Part shown: in pieces, positions 1 to 10,532 of the stretch
Position numbering within the stretch: the stretch's first letter is position 1
How the letters are laid out: each line of letters opens with the position of its first letter
Assembly: GCA_022605405.1 (NCBI GenBank)
Contig: JABYQQ010000010.1
Location: forward strand, 1,116,001-1,180,000
Length of the DNA: 64,000 bases
Direction of reading: 5' to 3'
DNA from: Earliella scabrosa
Lineage: Eukaryota; Basidiomycota; Agaricomycetes; Polyporales; Polyporaceae
Notes under the pieces: model-generated
Seen by the model: the letters and a program-made list of their open reading frames with translations, nothing else
What the model was told of the DNA's origin: nothing
The model's database searches: none
Position numbers and translations under genes: made by a program

Positions 1-1
1 A

Positions 2-2681
2 GTCAATGCTTTCCTGCAACGCTGGCAGGCTAGCACGAGAAGGACGGCGGGGCTACCGAATGACCTGAGGCGAATGGTGCAGGCGGGGAAGAAGTACGGG
101 GTGGGCCTCGTGACCATGAAACCGTCGCCCAACCTCAAGGGCGCCATGCCCATATGGCATCACATGGGCGAGGGGCCGGGAAAGAACGTGGCTGACACCG
201 TGGCCAGCCGCTGCCTGAGAGAGCGGCATGGAGTGGCGACAGTGGGCGACTGCCGAACCGTCGCCGAACGCACATGGAGGATGGACGGCAGACACAGAGC
301 GAACCCAGCCTGTGGCTGTTTTGACTGCGTGACCGACAGGGCACGTTGGGCGTGCGATAACCCCGCCCGGTGTGCCGCTGCGGCGAGCAAAGCCATTAAG
401 AAGCTAGTGCCGCTATGGCGGCCCAGGACAGAGGTAGCAGGAGACGGGCTGTCCCTCACGCCGCGCAGAACGGCCGCAAACCGTGCAGCCCTGGCTGGTG
501 GTGGCAGGTGCACCTTTGACCCGACCATGACAGACGAGCTGCCTATCGCAAATGCCTTCCGGGCTTTCATAAACGACCGTGTTGAGACCGACTCTCCAGC
601 CCCCATCACCCCAGCCGCCCGGCCGCGGGCGGTGGACCCGCCCCGCCCGATAGAAGTCGCCATAGCGATAAAGATGAGGTCACCGGAGGGCAACCGCGAT
701 GAGCCATGGAGGACCGCCTGCGTGGCTATCTTTGACGACACAGTGGAGCATGCCGTCGTGAGGACGGTGCGGACCGGGCCCTCAACGCTGGAGGGGCTCC
801 TGAGGGCCCTGGAAGTAGCAGTGGAAGCAGCGCCGCAAACAGCGGCGCTGCATGTCCTATGCCCATCCCAACGGCTCGTCTCGCTACTAAGCAGCAGAGT
901 GGAGGCCATGGAAGACGAAGGATGGTCAGGGTCGCCGATGGTAGCTGCGGCCCGGGACGTTGTAGCGAAGCTGCGAGGGCGGGGCGGGGTCACAACCATG
1001 CAGCATGCCGCAGACGGCGACGGGGAAAAGCTGGCCAGAGCGGACGAGCTGGCCGAGCTGGAAGCGGAGGATAAATGCGCGGTGCCGTGGCAGGCGTCTC
1101 CGCTGACGCCGGGACTAGTGCCGTAGGGTCAGGTCATACGACCGGTCAATGACTGGAAAATAACCGTAACTGATGTGTAAATAACCTGACCATAACCGCT
1201 TACCATCAGTTATGGTTATGGTCATGGTCATGGTCATTGAGAATGACAAAGATTGTATAACTGCAGATGACTGGTTATGACCAGTCATATTTTACCTGCT
1301 AAGACCAGTCATGACTGGTCATTGACTGGTCATAAAAGAGACATCAACTGATCAAATACAATGTACAATGGAAACACTTGAAATATATCAAATTCAGCAG
1401 CTCTGGCAAGTGGAAAATACCAGTCTCTAGTTAACTCTGGTCTAATAAAACAGATCAAAGATGCTCAGTGCTGTCTATAGACAGACTGAGTGACAGACCA
1501 ATATTCATATCAATATCAATTCATGTAGATACAGAAGGCTCTCTCCAGTAATAAGCATGAAAATTACTTCTGTATTACATTTAAGATGTTTCTCTAATCT
1601 GGTGGACCAAATGACTGGTCTTAACTTGCTCTGACCAGTTATGACTGGTCATAACTGCATGTTCAGTCATGACCGGTCAATGACCGTGACTGGACCGTAA
1701 CTGAACTGATGATAACCTGACTGAAAGATCAGTCAGGTCATGAGCCGTCTGCTGAAGATCAGTCATGGTCATGGTCATGGTCATGGCCCAGAGGGGTCAA
1801 TGACCTGACTTGACCTGACCCTGTGGCACTAGCCGGGACTGCTAAGAACGGGGATGAAGCTTAGCGCAATGACGCAGAGGAAAGCTTACCGGCGCATCAA
1901 CTCCCCTTCCGCAACGCTGCTCCGGCGCATGGGCACGGAACGTATGATTGGGCTGGCGCTAGCCCCCCAGACACCCACGGAACGGGCGAGGGAACTCCTC
2001 TGGACTGGGCTGCGGTCCCCGGACGTCAGCCGGCGGGCGAGCGAGTTCCTGTGGAAGTCGATCCATGACGCGCATAAGGTCGGGAGCTACTGGACCCACA
2101 TCCCGCAGATGCACCATCGGGCGGTCTGCCCACGCTGTGGCGACACCGAATCCCTGGAGCACATCCTAGTGAGCTGCGAGCTGCCTGCGATGCGTGCCTT
2201 TTGGGCGCTGCTCCGAGCCCTGGCTCGGAGGGCAGGAGCTAGCCCACCGGAACGATCTATGGCCACCGCCCTCAGCAGCCAGATCCAGCCCCGCCCAACT
2301 ACGGGCCAAAACACCAAGAAAGGGCTCCGGAGGCTAATGCTGATCGCCACGACCGAGACGGTCCACCTTATCTGGAAAATGCGCTGTGAGTGGGTAATTG
2401 GAAAAGAGGGGGCCCCCGAAGCAACCCCGACCGCCGCCGCAGCCATAAATCGCTGGCACAGTGCGATACACAACCGCTTCAAGACCGACCAAGCCCTTGC
2501 GAAGACGGGGCGCCTGGACGCGGAGCTAGTACGCGACACCTGGGTGAGCACCACGGAGTGCCCGACCCCTGCAGCAGTCACCGACGCACGAGCGATCCTT
2601 CAACCGGAGGTTTTAGTGGGTAGGCTCACACCGGAGACCGAGCCCGGCATCATGGATGTCCCGCTGGTCGCGAACGGGTGA
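2..2681 (+). pseudogene. LINE ORF2 C-terminal part (RNase H-like plus zinc knuckle), split by a MITE
   Basis: The frame is open from base 2, so the true start is outside. It runs to a TAG at 1124-1126 that lies inside the inserted MITE. Leaving out the MITE and one copy of its 8-bp duplication (1116-1839) puts 1115 next to 1840 in the same frame, which stays open to the stop at 2681; the ORF was therefore intact before insertion. Visible parts are a Cys cluster typical of basidiomycete LINEs (CGCFDC, then WACDNPARC), an RNase H-like fold (about 670-1060: a short strand with FDD, STLEGLLRALEVA, LHVLCPSQRLV, ARADELAE), and a C-terminal knuckle CPRCGDTESLEHILVSC near 2130-2175. In RNase H the strand before SQRLV normally carries a catalytic Asp; here that position is Pro, so RNase H activity may be lost. 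Identification as a LINE is secure; the catalytic reading is inference. Confidence 0.8.
1116..1831. mobile_element. hAT-type MITE (non-autonomous DNA transposon)
   Basis: It has terminal inverted repeats TAGTGCC(GT/AC)AGGGTCAGGTCA at both ends. The perfect 8-bp direct repeat GCCGGGAC flanks it at 1108-1115 and 1832-1839. An 8-bp duplication with termini starting TAGTG is the hAT signature. The 716-bp interior has no coding frame. It is filled with short GGTCA/TGACC and TGACTGGTCA motifs in both orientations, like the subterminal transposase-binding repeats of hAT elements. It needs a transposase from elsewhere. Confidence 0.9.
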
Positions 2682-2842
2682 GAGAGTCCCACACTACGGC
2701 CGATAGGGCCCGTGCGTAACGCATTTCCTCCAGGTACGGTACCTTGGGGCTGCGGCCCCTACTACCGCGCTTAGGCCGGAGGGCGGCGAAGAGCCCCGCC
2801 TCCGCGCTAGCACCGCAAAAAAAAAATAAAAAAATAAAAAAA

Positions 2843-3455
2843 GAAGAGACGCTCATAAGTATCAGCTTCCGGCCCGGTCGGGGTCTGCGGCCGCCTCCGA
2901 GGCAAGAGAGTCAGAGAGAGGCTCCTCGTACTGCCATCAAGTTTCAACTACTAGAGCCTGAGCAATAGGACTTCGAACCCCCTTGCAGCACATAGAGTCT
3001 AACGGCTTCGTGATACTTACTAGACGTCGTCTCACGGCTGACTCTTTAAAATCAACATCAGGCAGGACTCAGGGGTTCTTTCTCGATGTCACGGTGTACG
3101 TTTCTCAGTTAGAAAATACGCCGGCGTATCTGACGAGTCCCTTTACGCAGATAACTGTTCAAACCTATGCACGGATATCTTCCCAGATGCACATAGTCAC
3201 TTGACCAGTAGAGCGTCGGACAGGCACACACTTAATTGACTCAGTCAAGAACTCCGCTGGAGCCTCCGAAGCTCGAAGACACGCCAAGCTTCAATGCACA
3301 AACGGACCACACTCTCGGACCTTCTATCACAGAGCCGACCCGTCGACGATCGTCGTTCCGCCGATGGTAGTTGTACATATACTTGTCATCACACGCGTAA
3401 TCCCGCATTCACAATTCAAGGAGCCAAGTTGATCGTTATATCAATGGGCTAGCGT
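2843..3455. other. Gap between LINE tail and copia element
   Basis: Apart from the tRNA-like remnant on the minus strand I see no gene here. Short open frames lack recognisable protein character. It is probably old intergenic or repeat DNA into which both retrotransposons inserted. Confidence 0.5.
2950..3036 (-). repeat. tRNA-like (SINE head) remnant
   Basis: On the minus strand an A-box-like stretch (TAGTAAGTATCACG) is followed about 45 bases later by a B-box-like GGGTTCGAAGTCC. The acceptor and T stems do not pair well, so this is not a working tRNA gene. A decayed tRNA pseudogene or the head of a tRNA-derived SINE is the best reading. Confidence 0.4.
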
Positions 3456-3460
3456 ATCCG

Positions 3461-3830
3461 TGTTGAAGGTTGCGGCGGGCCGGCTGAGCAAGCATGCTCG
3501 CCCTCGCGCTGGCCTCATGTCTCGTATGGACGATCGGTACCTCTCGTCGACGCGCTGCGCGCGTCGGCCGCTCGGTATCCCGCTCTCGCTTATCATTAGT
3601 TTCTCCTTATGGTACATTTGTGTTCCTGGCGCCCCGCTCTTTTATACTCGATGTCTCTCGTGTCGCCCACCTCAGTCCCGCATACGCGTCCTGACTGAGG
3701 TGAGCTCCCTACATTAGTCTACTCTAGTGGTGACGTTAGCTTACGCCTATGTAGTCTCTGACTTAATAGGTACCTAGCAATATATCCTACAGTCCCGCAT
3801 ACGCGTCCTGACTGAGTCTCTGACTTAATA
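3461..3830 (+). repeat. 5' LTR of copia element
   Basis: Starts TGTTGAAGG and ends CTTAATA, so it is a TG..TA rather than TG..CA LTR. It carries TTTATACT near 3640 as a possible TATA element. The segment CAGTCCCGCATACGCGTCC occurs twice inside the LTR, near 3672 and 3791. It matches the 3' LTR over its whole length with one mismatch. Confidence 0.95.
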
Positions 3831-3845
3831 GGTTATGAGCCCTGC
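3831..3845 (+). promoter_or_regulatory. Primer-binding site for initiator tRNA-Met anticodon arm
   Basis: Directly after the 5' LTR comes GGTTATGAGCCCTGC. Its reverse complement GCAGGGCTCATAACC is the anticodon stem-loop (CAT anticodon) of fungal initiator tRNA-Met. Drosophila copia is primed by a half-tRNA cleaved in this loop, so the element probably uses the same unusual priming rather than the tRNA 3' end. Confidence 0.8.
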
Positions 3846-3902
3846 CTTCCAGTAAGGCAACTCCAGCGTACAATCTCGAAACCGGATTCCCACATCCCCA
3901 CC

Positions 3903-6900
3903 ATGTCCTCTGTGAAGGTCGGCTCGGACGACTCGGTACGAGTCCCGAAGCTCGAGTCGAGCGGCAGCAATTGGGTCCTCTACAAGGCCTGATTGACTTG
4001 GGCTGCAGACGCGAAGGGAGTGGCGGGGCACCTCGACGGTACGTCGAAGGAGCCCACAGCGCCGTCGAGCTCGGCTGTTACGGTTACTACGAGCGCATCA
4101 ACGGGTACATCAGCGTCAACCGCTAGCCAGTCCGCGTCGACCGGCACAGCCTCCACGACGACCACGTCCTCAGTCGACCCCACGGAGCAAAAGAAGTATG
4201 AAACGGACCTCGCTGAATGGCGAAAGGGGGAGGCCGTCGTCAAGCAGCTCATTGCCAGCACCATCCCCGACTCCGTCTTCATGAAGGTCAAGGAGCAGCC
4301 CAATGCTCATCAGATCTGGGAGGCGATCGCCAAGGGCTTCGAGAAGAAATCGCGTATGGTCACGGTGGACCTCCGGCGACGACTCCAGGACTCTCGCTGC
4401 GGTGAGAAGGACGACGTTCGCGCGCACTTCGAGAAGATGCGCAACATGCGCGAGACCCTCGCAGCCATGGGCAACCCTCCTGACGACGACGACTTCTACG
4501 CGATTGTGTACGGCTCCATGCCGCCGTCGTACGATCCCTTCCTCGCTGCCGTCGGCTATCACATCAGCAGCCCCGATGAGCTGATGGACAGCCTGATCGA
4601 GCAGTACGAGCTCCGTCTGCTGCGATCGAAGCCGGGCCGCAACCGGGACGCGAACGACGTCGCATTGAGCGCCAATGACAAGGGCAGCAGCTCGCAGCCT
4701 AAGTCGAAGCGCAACCGTGAGTGTCATAACTGTCACAAGAAGGGACACTACATACGGGAGTGTCGAGCGCCAGGGGGAGGGAAGTACGTGGACAAGTCGA
4801 AGGACAAGGGCAAGGAGAAGGAGACCGCCGCTGCTGCCGAGGCCAAGGAGGCGGCCACTGCTCCGAAGCAGAAGGATGAAGCGTGGCTCGTCTACGGCGC
4901 ACGCGGCTGGGACGCGAACAACAACGATGATGACATGCCGGACCTCGTGTCGGTGTCAGACTCTGAGTCGGAGCCGGGCAGTGACGTCGGAAACGCGAAC
5001 GAATTCGAACACGGCGAGCCCATCCCGAGTGACCTTCCGCAGTTCCTTGACGACTTCTTCATCGGCTCCGATCGCGCGCACGTTGCGCAGGACCCTTTCA
5101 TCACGGACGAGGAGGTCCTCTTTGACTCGGGCGCAACGCGGCACATGTCCCCGTACCGCCACCGCTTCATCAACTACACCGCCATCCCTGTGAAGTCCAT
5201 CCACGCCGCCGATCAGCACATCTTCAAAGCGGTCGGGAAGGGCGACATGTACGTCGACTTACCAAACGGGGACGGCACACGTCGCGTGCTCCTCCGAGAT
5301 GTCCTTCACGCGCCCACAATGGGCGTGACGCTCGTGTCCATCAGCCGCATCACCTCAACCGGCGCATCCGTGAAGTTCGAGGGCGACAAGTGTCGCATCT
5401 TCAACCCGAACGGGGAGCAGGTTGCCGTCATCGCGAAGTTGAACGGCCTGTATCGTCTGCGCGTTCCGAGGAACGAGACCGCAGCACCGGCGGACGAGGT
5501 AGACGACGGGGAGCAGCGCATCATGACGCTGGACGAGCTCCATCGCACTCTGGGACACATCGCACCGCGCACTGCGCAGACAATGGTCGCGAACGGCATG
5601 GTCGAGGGCGTTCAACTCGAGCCGTCAAGTGAGCCTGTCCAGTGCTCGTCGTGTGAGGCCGGGAAGATGACACGTAAACCTATTTCGAAGGAACGTGTTA
5701 GACCGCGGTCCACGGAGATAGGCGGAGAACTCCACTCCGACGTCTGGGGCCCCGCATCAACCCAGACCTTCGGTGGCCGCCGCTATGCGTCCACGTTCAC
5801 GGACGACCACTCGCGCTACTCCAAGCTCTACCTCATGCGGACCAAGGATGAGACCCTTGCCTCGTACCGTAAGGTCCGTGCGTTCTACCTCACGCAGAAG
5901 AGTGCGCGGATCAAGTGCCTTCACACGGATCGCGGAGGCGAATATTTGAGCGACGAGTTCACGAAGCTCCTGGACGAGGATGGCACGGTGCGAAAACTCA
6001 CGACACACGACACGCCGGAGTACAACGGCGTGAGCGAACGCGGCTGGCGCTCGATCTTCGAGAAGGTCCGAGCCATGCTCCATGAGAGCGGACTCCCCGA
6101 TGCGCTCTGGGGAGAGGCGGCAAACCATGCCGTCTACCTCAAGAACATCACCGCTACAAGCGCCCTTGACGGCAAGACCCCGTGGGAGGTGTTCTGGGGC
6201 ACGAAGCCCAACATCGCCCACCTTCACCCGTGGGGATGCGAGGTGCGCGTGCACTCGCCCGGAGGCTCGAAGCTCTCTGGTCGCGCTGTCACCGGCCGCT
6301 GGGTCGGGTTCGATGCCGAGTCCGACGCACATCGTATCTACTGGCCCGACCGCCGCACCGTAACGGTCGAGCGCAGTGTACGGTTCCCAGACACGCGCGG
6401 AGACGTCGAGGTCGAGCTCGAGGGGGAGAAGGATGTTAGCACTCACCAGAACGAGCCCGAGACCTCGCCGTCCACTCCATCACCGCCCACTCCATCTGCT
6501 TCAAAACCCGCACCCACACCCGCATCCTCCCATCCATCCACTGAGCCCACGCCATCGCGTGTCGATGCGCCAGACGTCCTAGGAAAGGCCTTTGAGAAGC
6601 CTGAGGAGGGCCGTGCAAAGCGAGTTCGAACCGAAAGCGACTGGTTGCGTCGCTTGAGGTCTGGAGAAGGGAGTGCGACCGGCCGGGCCAAGGACCCAGT
6701 GATCCCGCGTGGAGCACAGGCCGGATCGAGGCAGACGACGGTCGAGGAGGTGCCGGATGAGGACGAGGTGGCGGCAGTGGTTACGGAGGCTGCAGACGAG
6801 GAGCGTGTTGAGTTGGCAATGACGGCCGCGATGGGAGAAGGCGAGTGCATCGAGCCGACGTACCAGGAAGCAAAGAGACGCCCAGACTGGCCGAAATGGC

Positions 6901-8405
6901 AGGAGGCTATTCAAGCGGAGCTTAAATCGCTCATCGCGAATGGCACTTGGCGCGTCGTCGAGAGGCCTTCCTCCACCAACGTCGTGGACTCGAAGTGGGT
7001 CCTACGGGTCAAGAAGAACGCGGCGGGCGAGATCGACAAGTACAAGGCTCGACTCGTCGCCCGCGGCTTCACGCAGATCCACGGCGTCGACTACTACGAA
7101 ACATTCGCACCCGTCGCCAAGCTCTCCTCCTTCCGCTTGATCCTCGCCATCGCAGCACGCAACGGCTGGCAAGCCGACACGTTCGACTTCAACAGCGCGT
7201 ACCTCAACTCGGTGCTCGACGAGGAGGTCTACCTGGAGCAGCCACCCGACCACGAGTTTGCGGACCGGAAGCGTTACGTCCTGCGGCTGGAGAAGGCACT
7301 GTATGGACTAAAGCAGGGCGGCAGAAAATGGTATGAGACGCTTTGCGCCGCTCTCGCTGACTTGCAGTTCAAACGCGCCGAAGCAGACTACGGCGTGTTC
7401 TTCCTCCGCAGCAGCCAGCATCTTGTCATCCTCGCTATCCACGTCGACGACTGCCTCATTACAGGCAGTTCCCCCTCTCTGCTGAAGGCGTGCAGGGCCA
7501 AACTCGGTGCGAAATACAAGCTGACCGACCTCGGTCCCGCGCAGTGGCTCCTCGGCATCAAGATCTCGCGCGATCTCGACGCCCGCACCCTCTCTCTCTC
7601 TCAGCACGCATACATCGACGCAATCCTCACACGCTTCAATTTCACGGACTTGAAGCCCATTTCGACGCCCATGGACCCCCACCTCCAGCTCTCGAAGGCG
7701 CAGTGCCCAGAGAGCGCAACCGACGTCGCACGCATGCGCCGCGTGCCGTACAAAGAGGCGATCGGCTCGCTGATGTACGCAGCCATGGGCACGCGACCGG
7801 ACATCGCGTTCGCCGTCTCGACTTTAGCGCAATTCTCTCAGAACCCCGGCTGGGCCCACTGGGAGGCTGTCAAGCGGGTCTTCCGCTACTTGCTGGGCAC
7901 GAAGGAGCTCTCGCTGGTCTACGGAGGGGAGAGGAAGGGGCTTGAGGGTTTTGTGGACGCAGACGGTGCGTCACAGGAGCACCGCCGCGCAATCACCGGG
8001 TACGTCTTCCTAGTCGACGGCGGCACTATTTCCTGGGCTTCCAAGAAGCAGGAGCTCGTCACGCTCTCGACGGCCGAGTCCGAGTACGTCGCCGCCACGC
8101 ACGCTGCGAAGGAGGCCATCTGGCTTCGTCGCCTCATTGGGGAAGTCTTCCGACCGCTCTCTGAACCCACTCCACTCCACTCGGACAGCAAATCCGCCAT
8201 CGCTCTCACGCAAGACGGCTCGTACCACGCCCGCACCAAACACATCGACATTCGTTACCACTTCATTCGCTACTCTATCGAGGCCGGCTCTATCCGTCTC
8301 ATCTACTGCCCCACCGACGACATGACAGCCGACGCCTTAACGAAGGCCCTACCCAGCGTCAAGGTCAAGCACTTCGCCGTCGCGCTCGGGCTCGCGCAGG
8401 CTTGA
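3903..8405 (+). pseudogene. copia gag-pol polyprotein with one premature stop
   Basis: The likely start is ATG 3903. The frame meets TGA at 3990-3992 (codon 30) and is then open for 1,470 codons to 8405. The residues around the stop fit the start of a copia gag domain, so the TGA looks like a point mutation of an Arg CGA codon. Counting from 3993: gag (UBN2-like) to about 230, zinc knuckle CHNCHKKGHYIREC near 244, protease LFDSGAT near 376, GAG-pre-integrase from about 510, integrase with HSDVWGP, HTDRGGEY and the catalytic Glu near 681, reverse transcriptase from about 985 with HVDD near 1150, and RNase H with FVDADGA near 1320 and AESEY later. No frameshift is seen after the stop. It could be expressed only by readthrough or from an internal start; otherwise it is dead. 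Confidence 0.93.
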
Positions 8406-8412
8406 GGGGGAG
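8404..8412 (+). promoter_or_regulatory. Polypurine tract
   Basis: GAGGGGGAG lies directly upstream of the 3' LTR and overlaps the gag-pol stop codon. This is the expected plus-strand primer of reverse transcription. Confidence 0.85.
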
Positions 8413-8782
8413 TGTTGAAGGTTGCGGCGGGCCGGCTGAGCAAGCATGCCCGCCCTCGCGCTGGCCTCATGTCTCGTATGGACGATCGGTACCTCTCGTC
8501 GACGCGCTGCGCGCGTCGGCCGCTCGGTATCCCGCTCTCGCTTATCATTAGTTTCTCCTTATGGTACATTTGTGTTCCTGGCGCCCCGCTCTTTTATACT
8601 CGATGTCTCTCGTGTCGCCCACCTCAGTCCCGCATACGCGTCCTGACTGAGGTGAGCTCCCTACATTAGTCTACTCTAGTGGTGACGTTAGCTTACGCCT
8701 ATGTAGTCTCTGACTTAATAGGTACCTAGCAATATATCCTACAGTCCCGCATACGCGTCCTGACTGAGTCTCTGACTTAATA
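8413..8782 (+). repeat. 3' LTR of copia element
   Basis: 370 bp, identical to the 5' LTR except for one base (C instead of T at LTR position 37). It is followed by the second copy of the ATCCG target duplication. Confidence 0.95.
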
Positions 8783-8787
8783 ATCCG

Positions 8788-10532
8788 ATCGAGCCTCCGA
8801 GTAGTGTTTCTCTGGTAGGCGGTCGCTGTAGGTCCTGAACATGGCAGGTATGGCAATTCCCTTGCGACATACCTTCACGTCCCCCTCACTGATCGTCGCT
8901 GGACGATTATGTGGCGCCCCAACAGCTAGTAAGCCAAGCCGTCGGACGTGGCCGACATCGACGCTGAGGGTGCTCGATCAATATAACATTATTTCAATCA
9001 CCATCGGCACCTTACTACATCTACCATCGCGATGGGACCGGCTGCACACCTGGGTCTCGTCGATGTCGGCTGCTCGCTACACATATACCCCGGCCGCGCG
9101 TGCTACTCAATATTGGCCACTGTTGCCTAGTACGGATGGATTACGATGGATAACGCCTCAACGGCCCATCGTGCGCCCGTAGTAAGTTCGTGGCAAGATC
9201 ATGATTCACTGGAGACCGTTCGGAGTCACTGGTGGTACGTGACACTGCGCGGGCCAGTGTGCCAGCCTTCGTGATTACGAGACAACGCTGCATCTGAATC
9301 GTACCGTTGCTTGCACAGAACCCATGTCCAAATGTTCACTGGCATTCCGCGAGACCAGCAGCGGTATCAGACGAAGAACATGAACGCCGCCCCGTCGGAA
9401 GCAGTTACCGTCACGGTCACATTATCGCGTCCAGGGCCCCCAGCGGTCAGCGGACGCGTCGGACTCTCGATCGCGAGCCCATGTGCCCCGCAGACGGGAT
9501 CCCACAACCCACATCTCACCACACCCGTCCCATTCACTTCAGGGCCTCTCGGAGAATGAATGATGATTAATGAGTAATGAAATTGAACAGCGAACGACGA
9601 GCGCAGAGCATCCGAGTCCGAGCGCCTTGAATTCGAAGAAGCCAAAGCTTAACCAAATGCTAACGGATCCTCGACCAGGTCGTGCGCTCCGTGTGTCCGT
9701 CACGCCATAGTAGTCCATACACATCATGACCTTGTACCGCATACGTTCCCCGGGCGCCGACTCAGTGGCACCAAAAGAGGGTCGAGCTGAAACGAGTTCA
9801 CCGGCACCCCGCCGCGCGTTCCACCCGCGTCCACAATCCATCCACTGCATCCCACATAGTCCACATCCCACGCGGTCCGCATCCGCAACTTGCCTTTCTA
9901 GGCGTGGGGCGCGTTACGCCACACAGCGTGACTAGTACATGCCACACCGGACCCGGGCCATCGACGCCCCATCGCGGGCGGGGAAGGGGGGGCGGGGCGG
10001 TGCCTGTGTGGCCAATCGATGTCGATGTCGATGAGATGCGGACACTCGATGGCTATCCATCGATCGCGTGAAATGGAGACGGACGTGAACCGAGGTGGAT
10101 ATCGACCCCTCCGCGATGTTTCGACCCCACCACATCGGCGCGTCCGGAGGCCGCACTTCACTAGGTCCATGGCGCAATAGAGCAAGAGAGACGAACAACA
10201 ACACAACTACGCGGCAGAACGTACACACGAAGTACTCAGCCGAGAGTGTGAGTGAGAAGAGAGAGTACAGTGCGTGCTATATAAAACAGTGGGGGGTAAT
10301 CTCACAACGGGCCGCCCTCGCCCGGCACAACAAACGTCTGTGTATGTACAATTGCAGCCAACCGGGAACCCGAATGTCGGAGCGGAGGAGGAGGAGAATA
10401 GAGGATGGGTGGGTGGGATGAGGGAAAGATCCGACACAGCCTAGCCCTGCGTGGCGCGAGCCTGGCTCGGCCATGCGAGGCGCAAGAAAGGAGTAGCAGC
10501 AGCAGCAGCGAACGAGCGAGTCCGTGCGCAGA
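8788..10532. other. Intergenic, no gene recognised
   Basis: No frame shows family similarity. TATATAAAA at 10278-10286 (+) is a good core-promoter match, but no coding region follows it on that strand. It could drive an unannotated RNA antisense to FKBP12, or be chance. Confidence 0.4.

Larger units (their letters stand above)
1..2842 (+). mobile_element. Non-LTR (LINE) retrotransposon, 3' half
   Basis: The left edge lies inside the second ORF of a LINE. Downstream of the stop at 2681 there is about 135 bp of untranslated sequence and then an A-rich tail (2817-2842, runs of A broken by single T), the usual 3' end of a target-primed retrotransposon. The reverse transcriptase domain must lie left of the window. 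A 716-bp MITE (1116-1831) sits inside it. The family assignment rests on the protein features in the ORF entry. Confidence 0.85.
3456..8787 (+). mobile_element. Ty1/copia LTR retrotransposon, full length
   Basis: A complete element: target duplication ATCCG (3456-3460 and 8783-8787), two 370-bp LTRs, primer site, gag-pol and polypurine tract. The domain order protease, integrase, reverse transcriptase, RNase H identifies copia rather than gypsy. The two LTRs differ at one base (T at position 37 of the left LTR, C in the right), so insertion was recent. A premature TGA in gag makes this copy probably non-autonomous. Confidence 0.95.

Noticed and set aside
160..999. 279-codon minus-strand frame antisense to the LINE
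   Set aside because: It mirrors the GC-rich plus-strand coding frame and has no domain or repeat-family match.
1200..1820. CRISPR-like or telomere-like short repeat array of TGACTGGTCA units
   Set aside because: Spacing is irregular and both orientations occur. It lies wholly within the MITE and is best explained as subterminal repeats; CRISPR is not expected in a eukaryote.
4170..4748. Long minus-strand frames inside copia gag-pol (also 5757-6446)
   Set aside because: Antisense shadows of the polyprotein; composition is random and no motif is seen.
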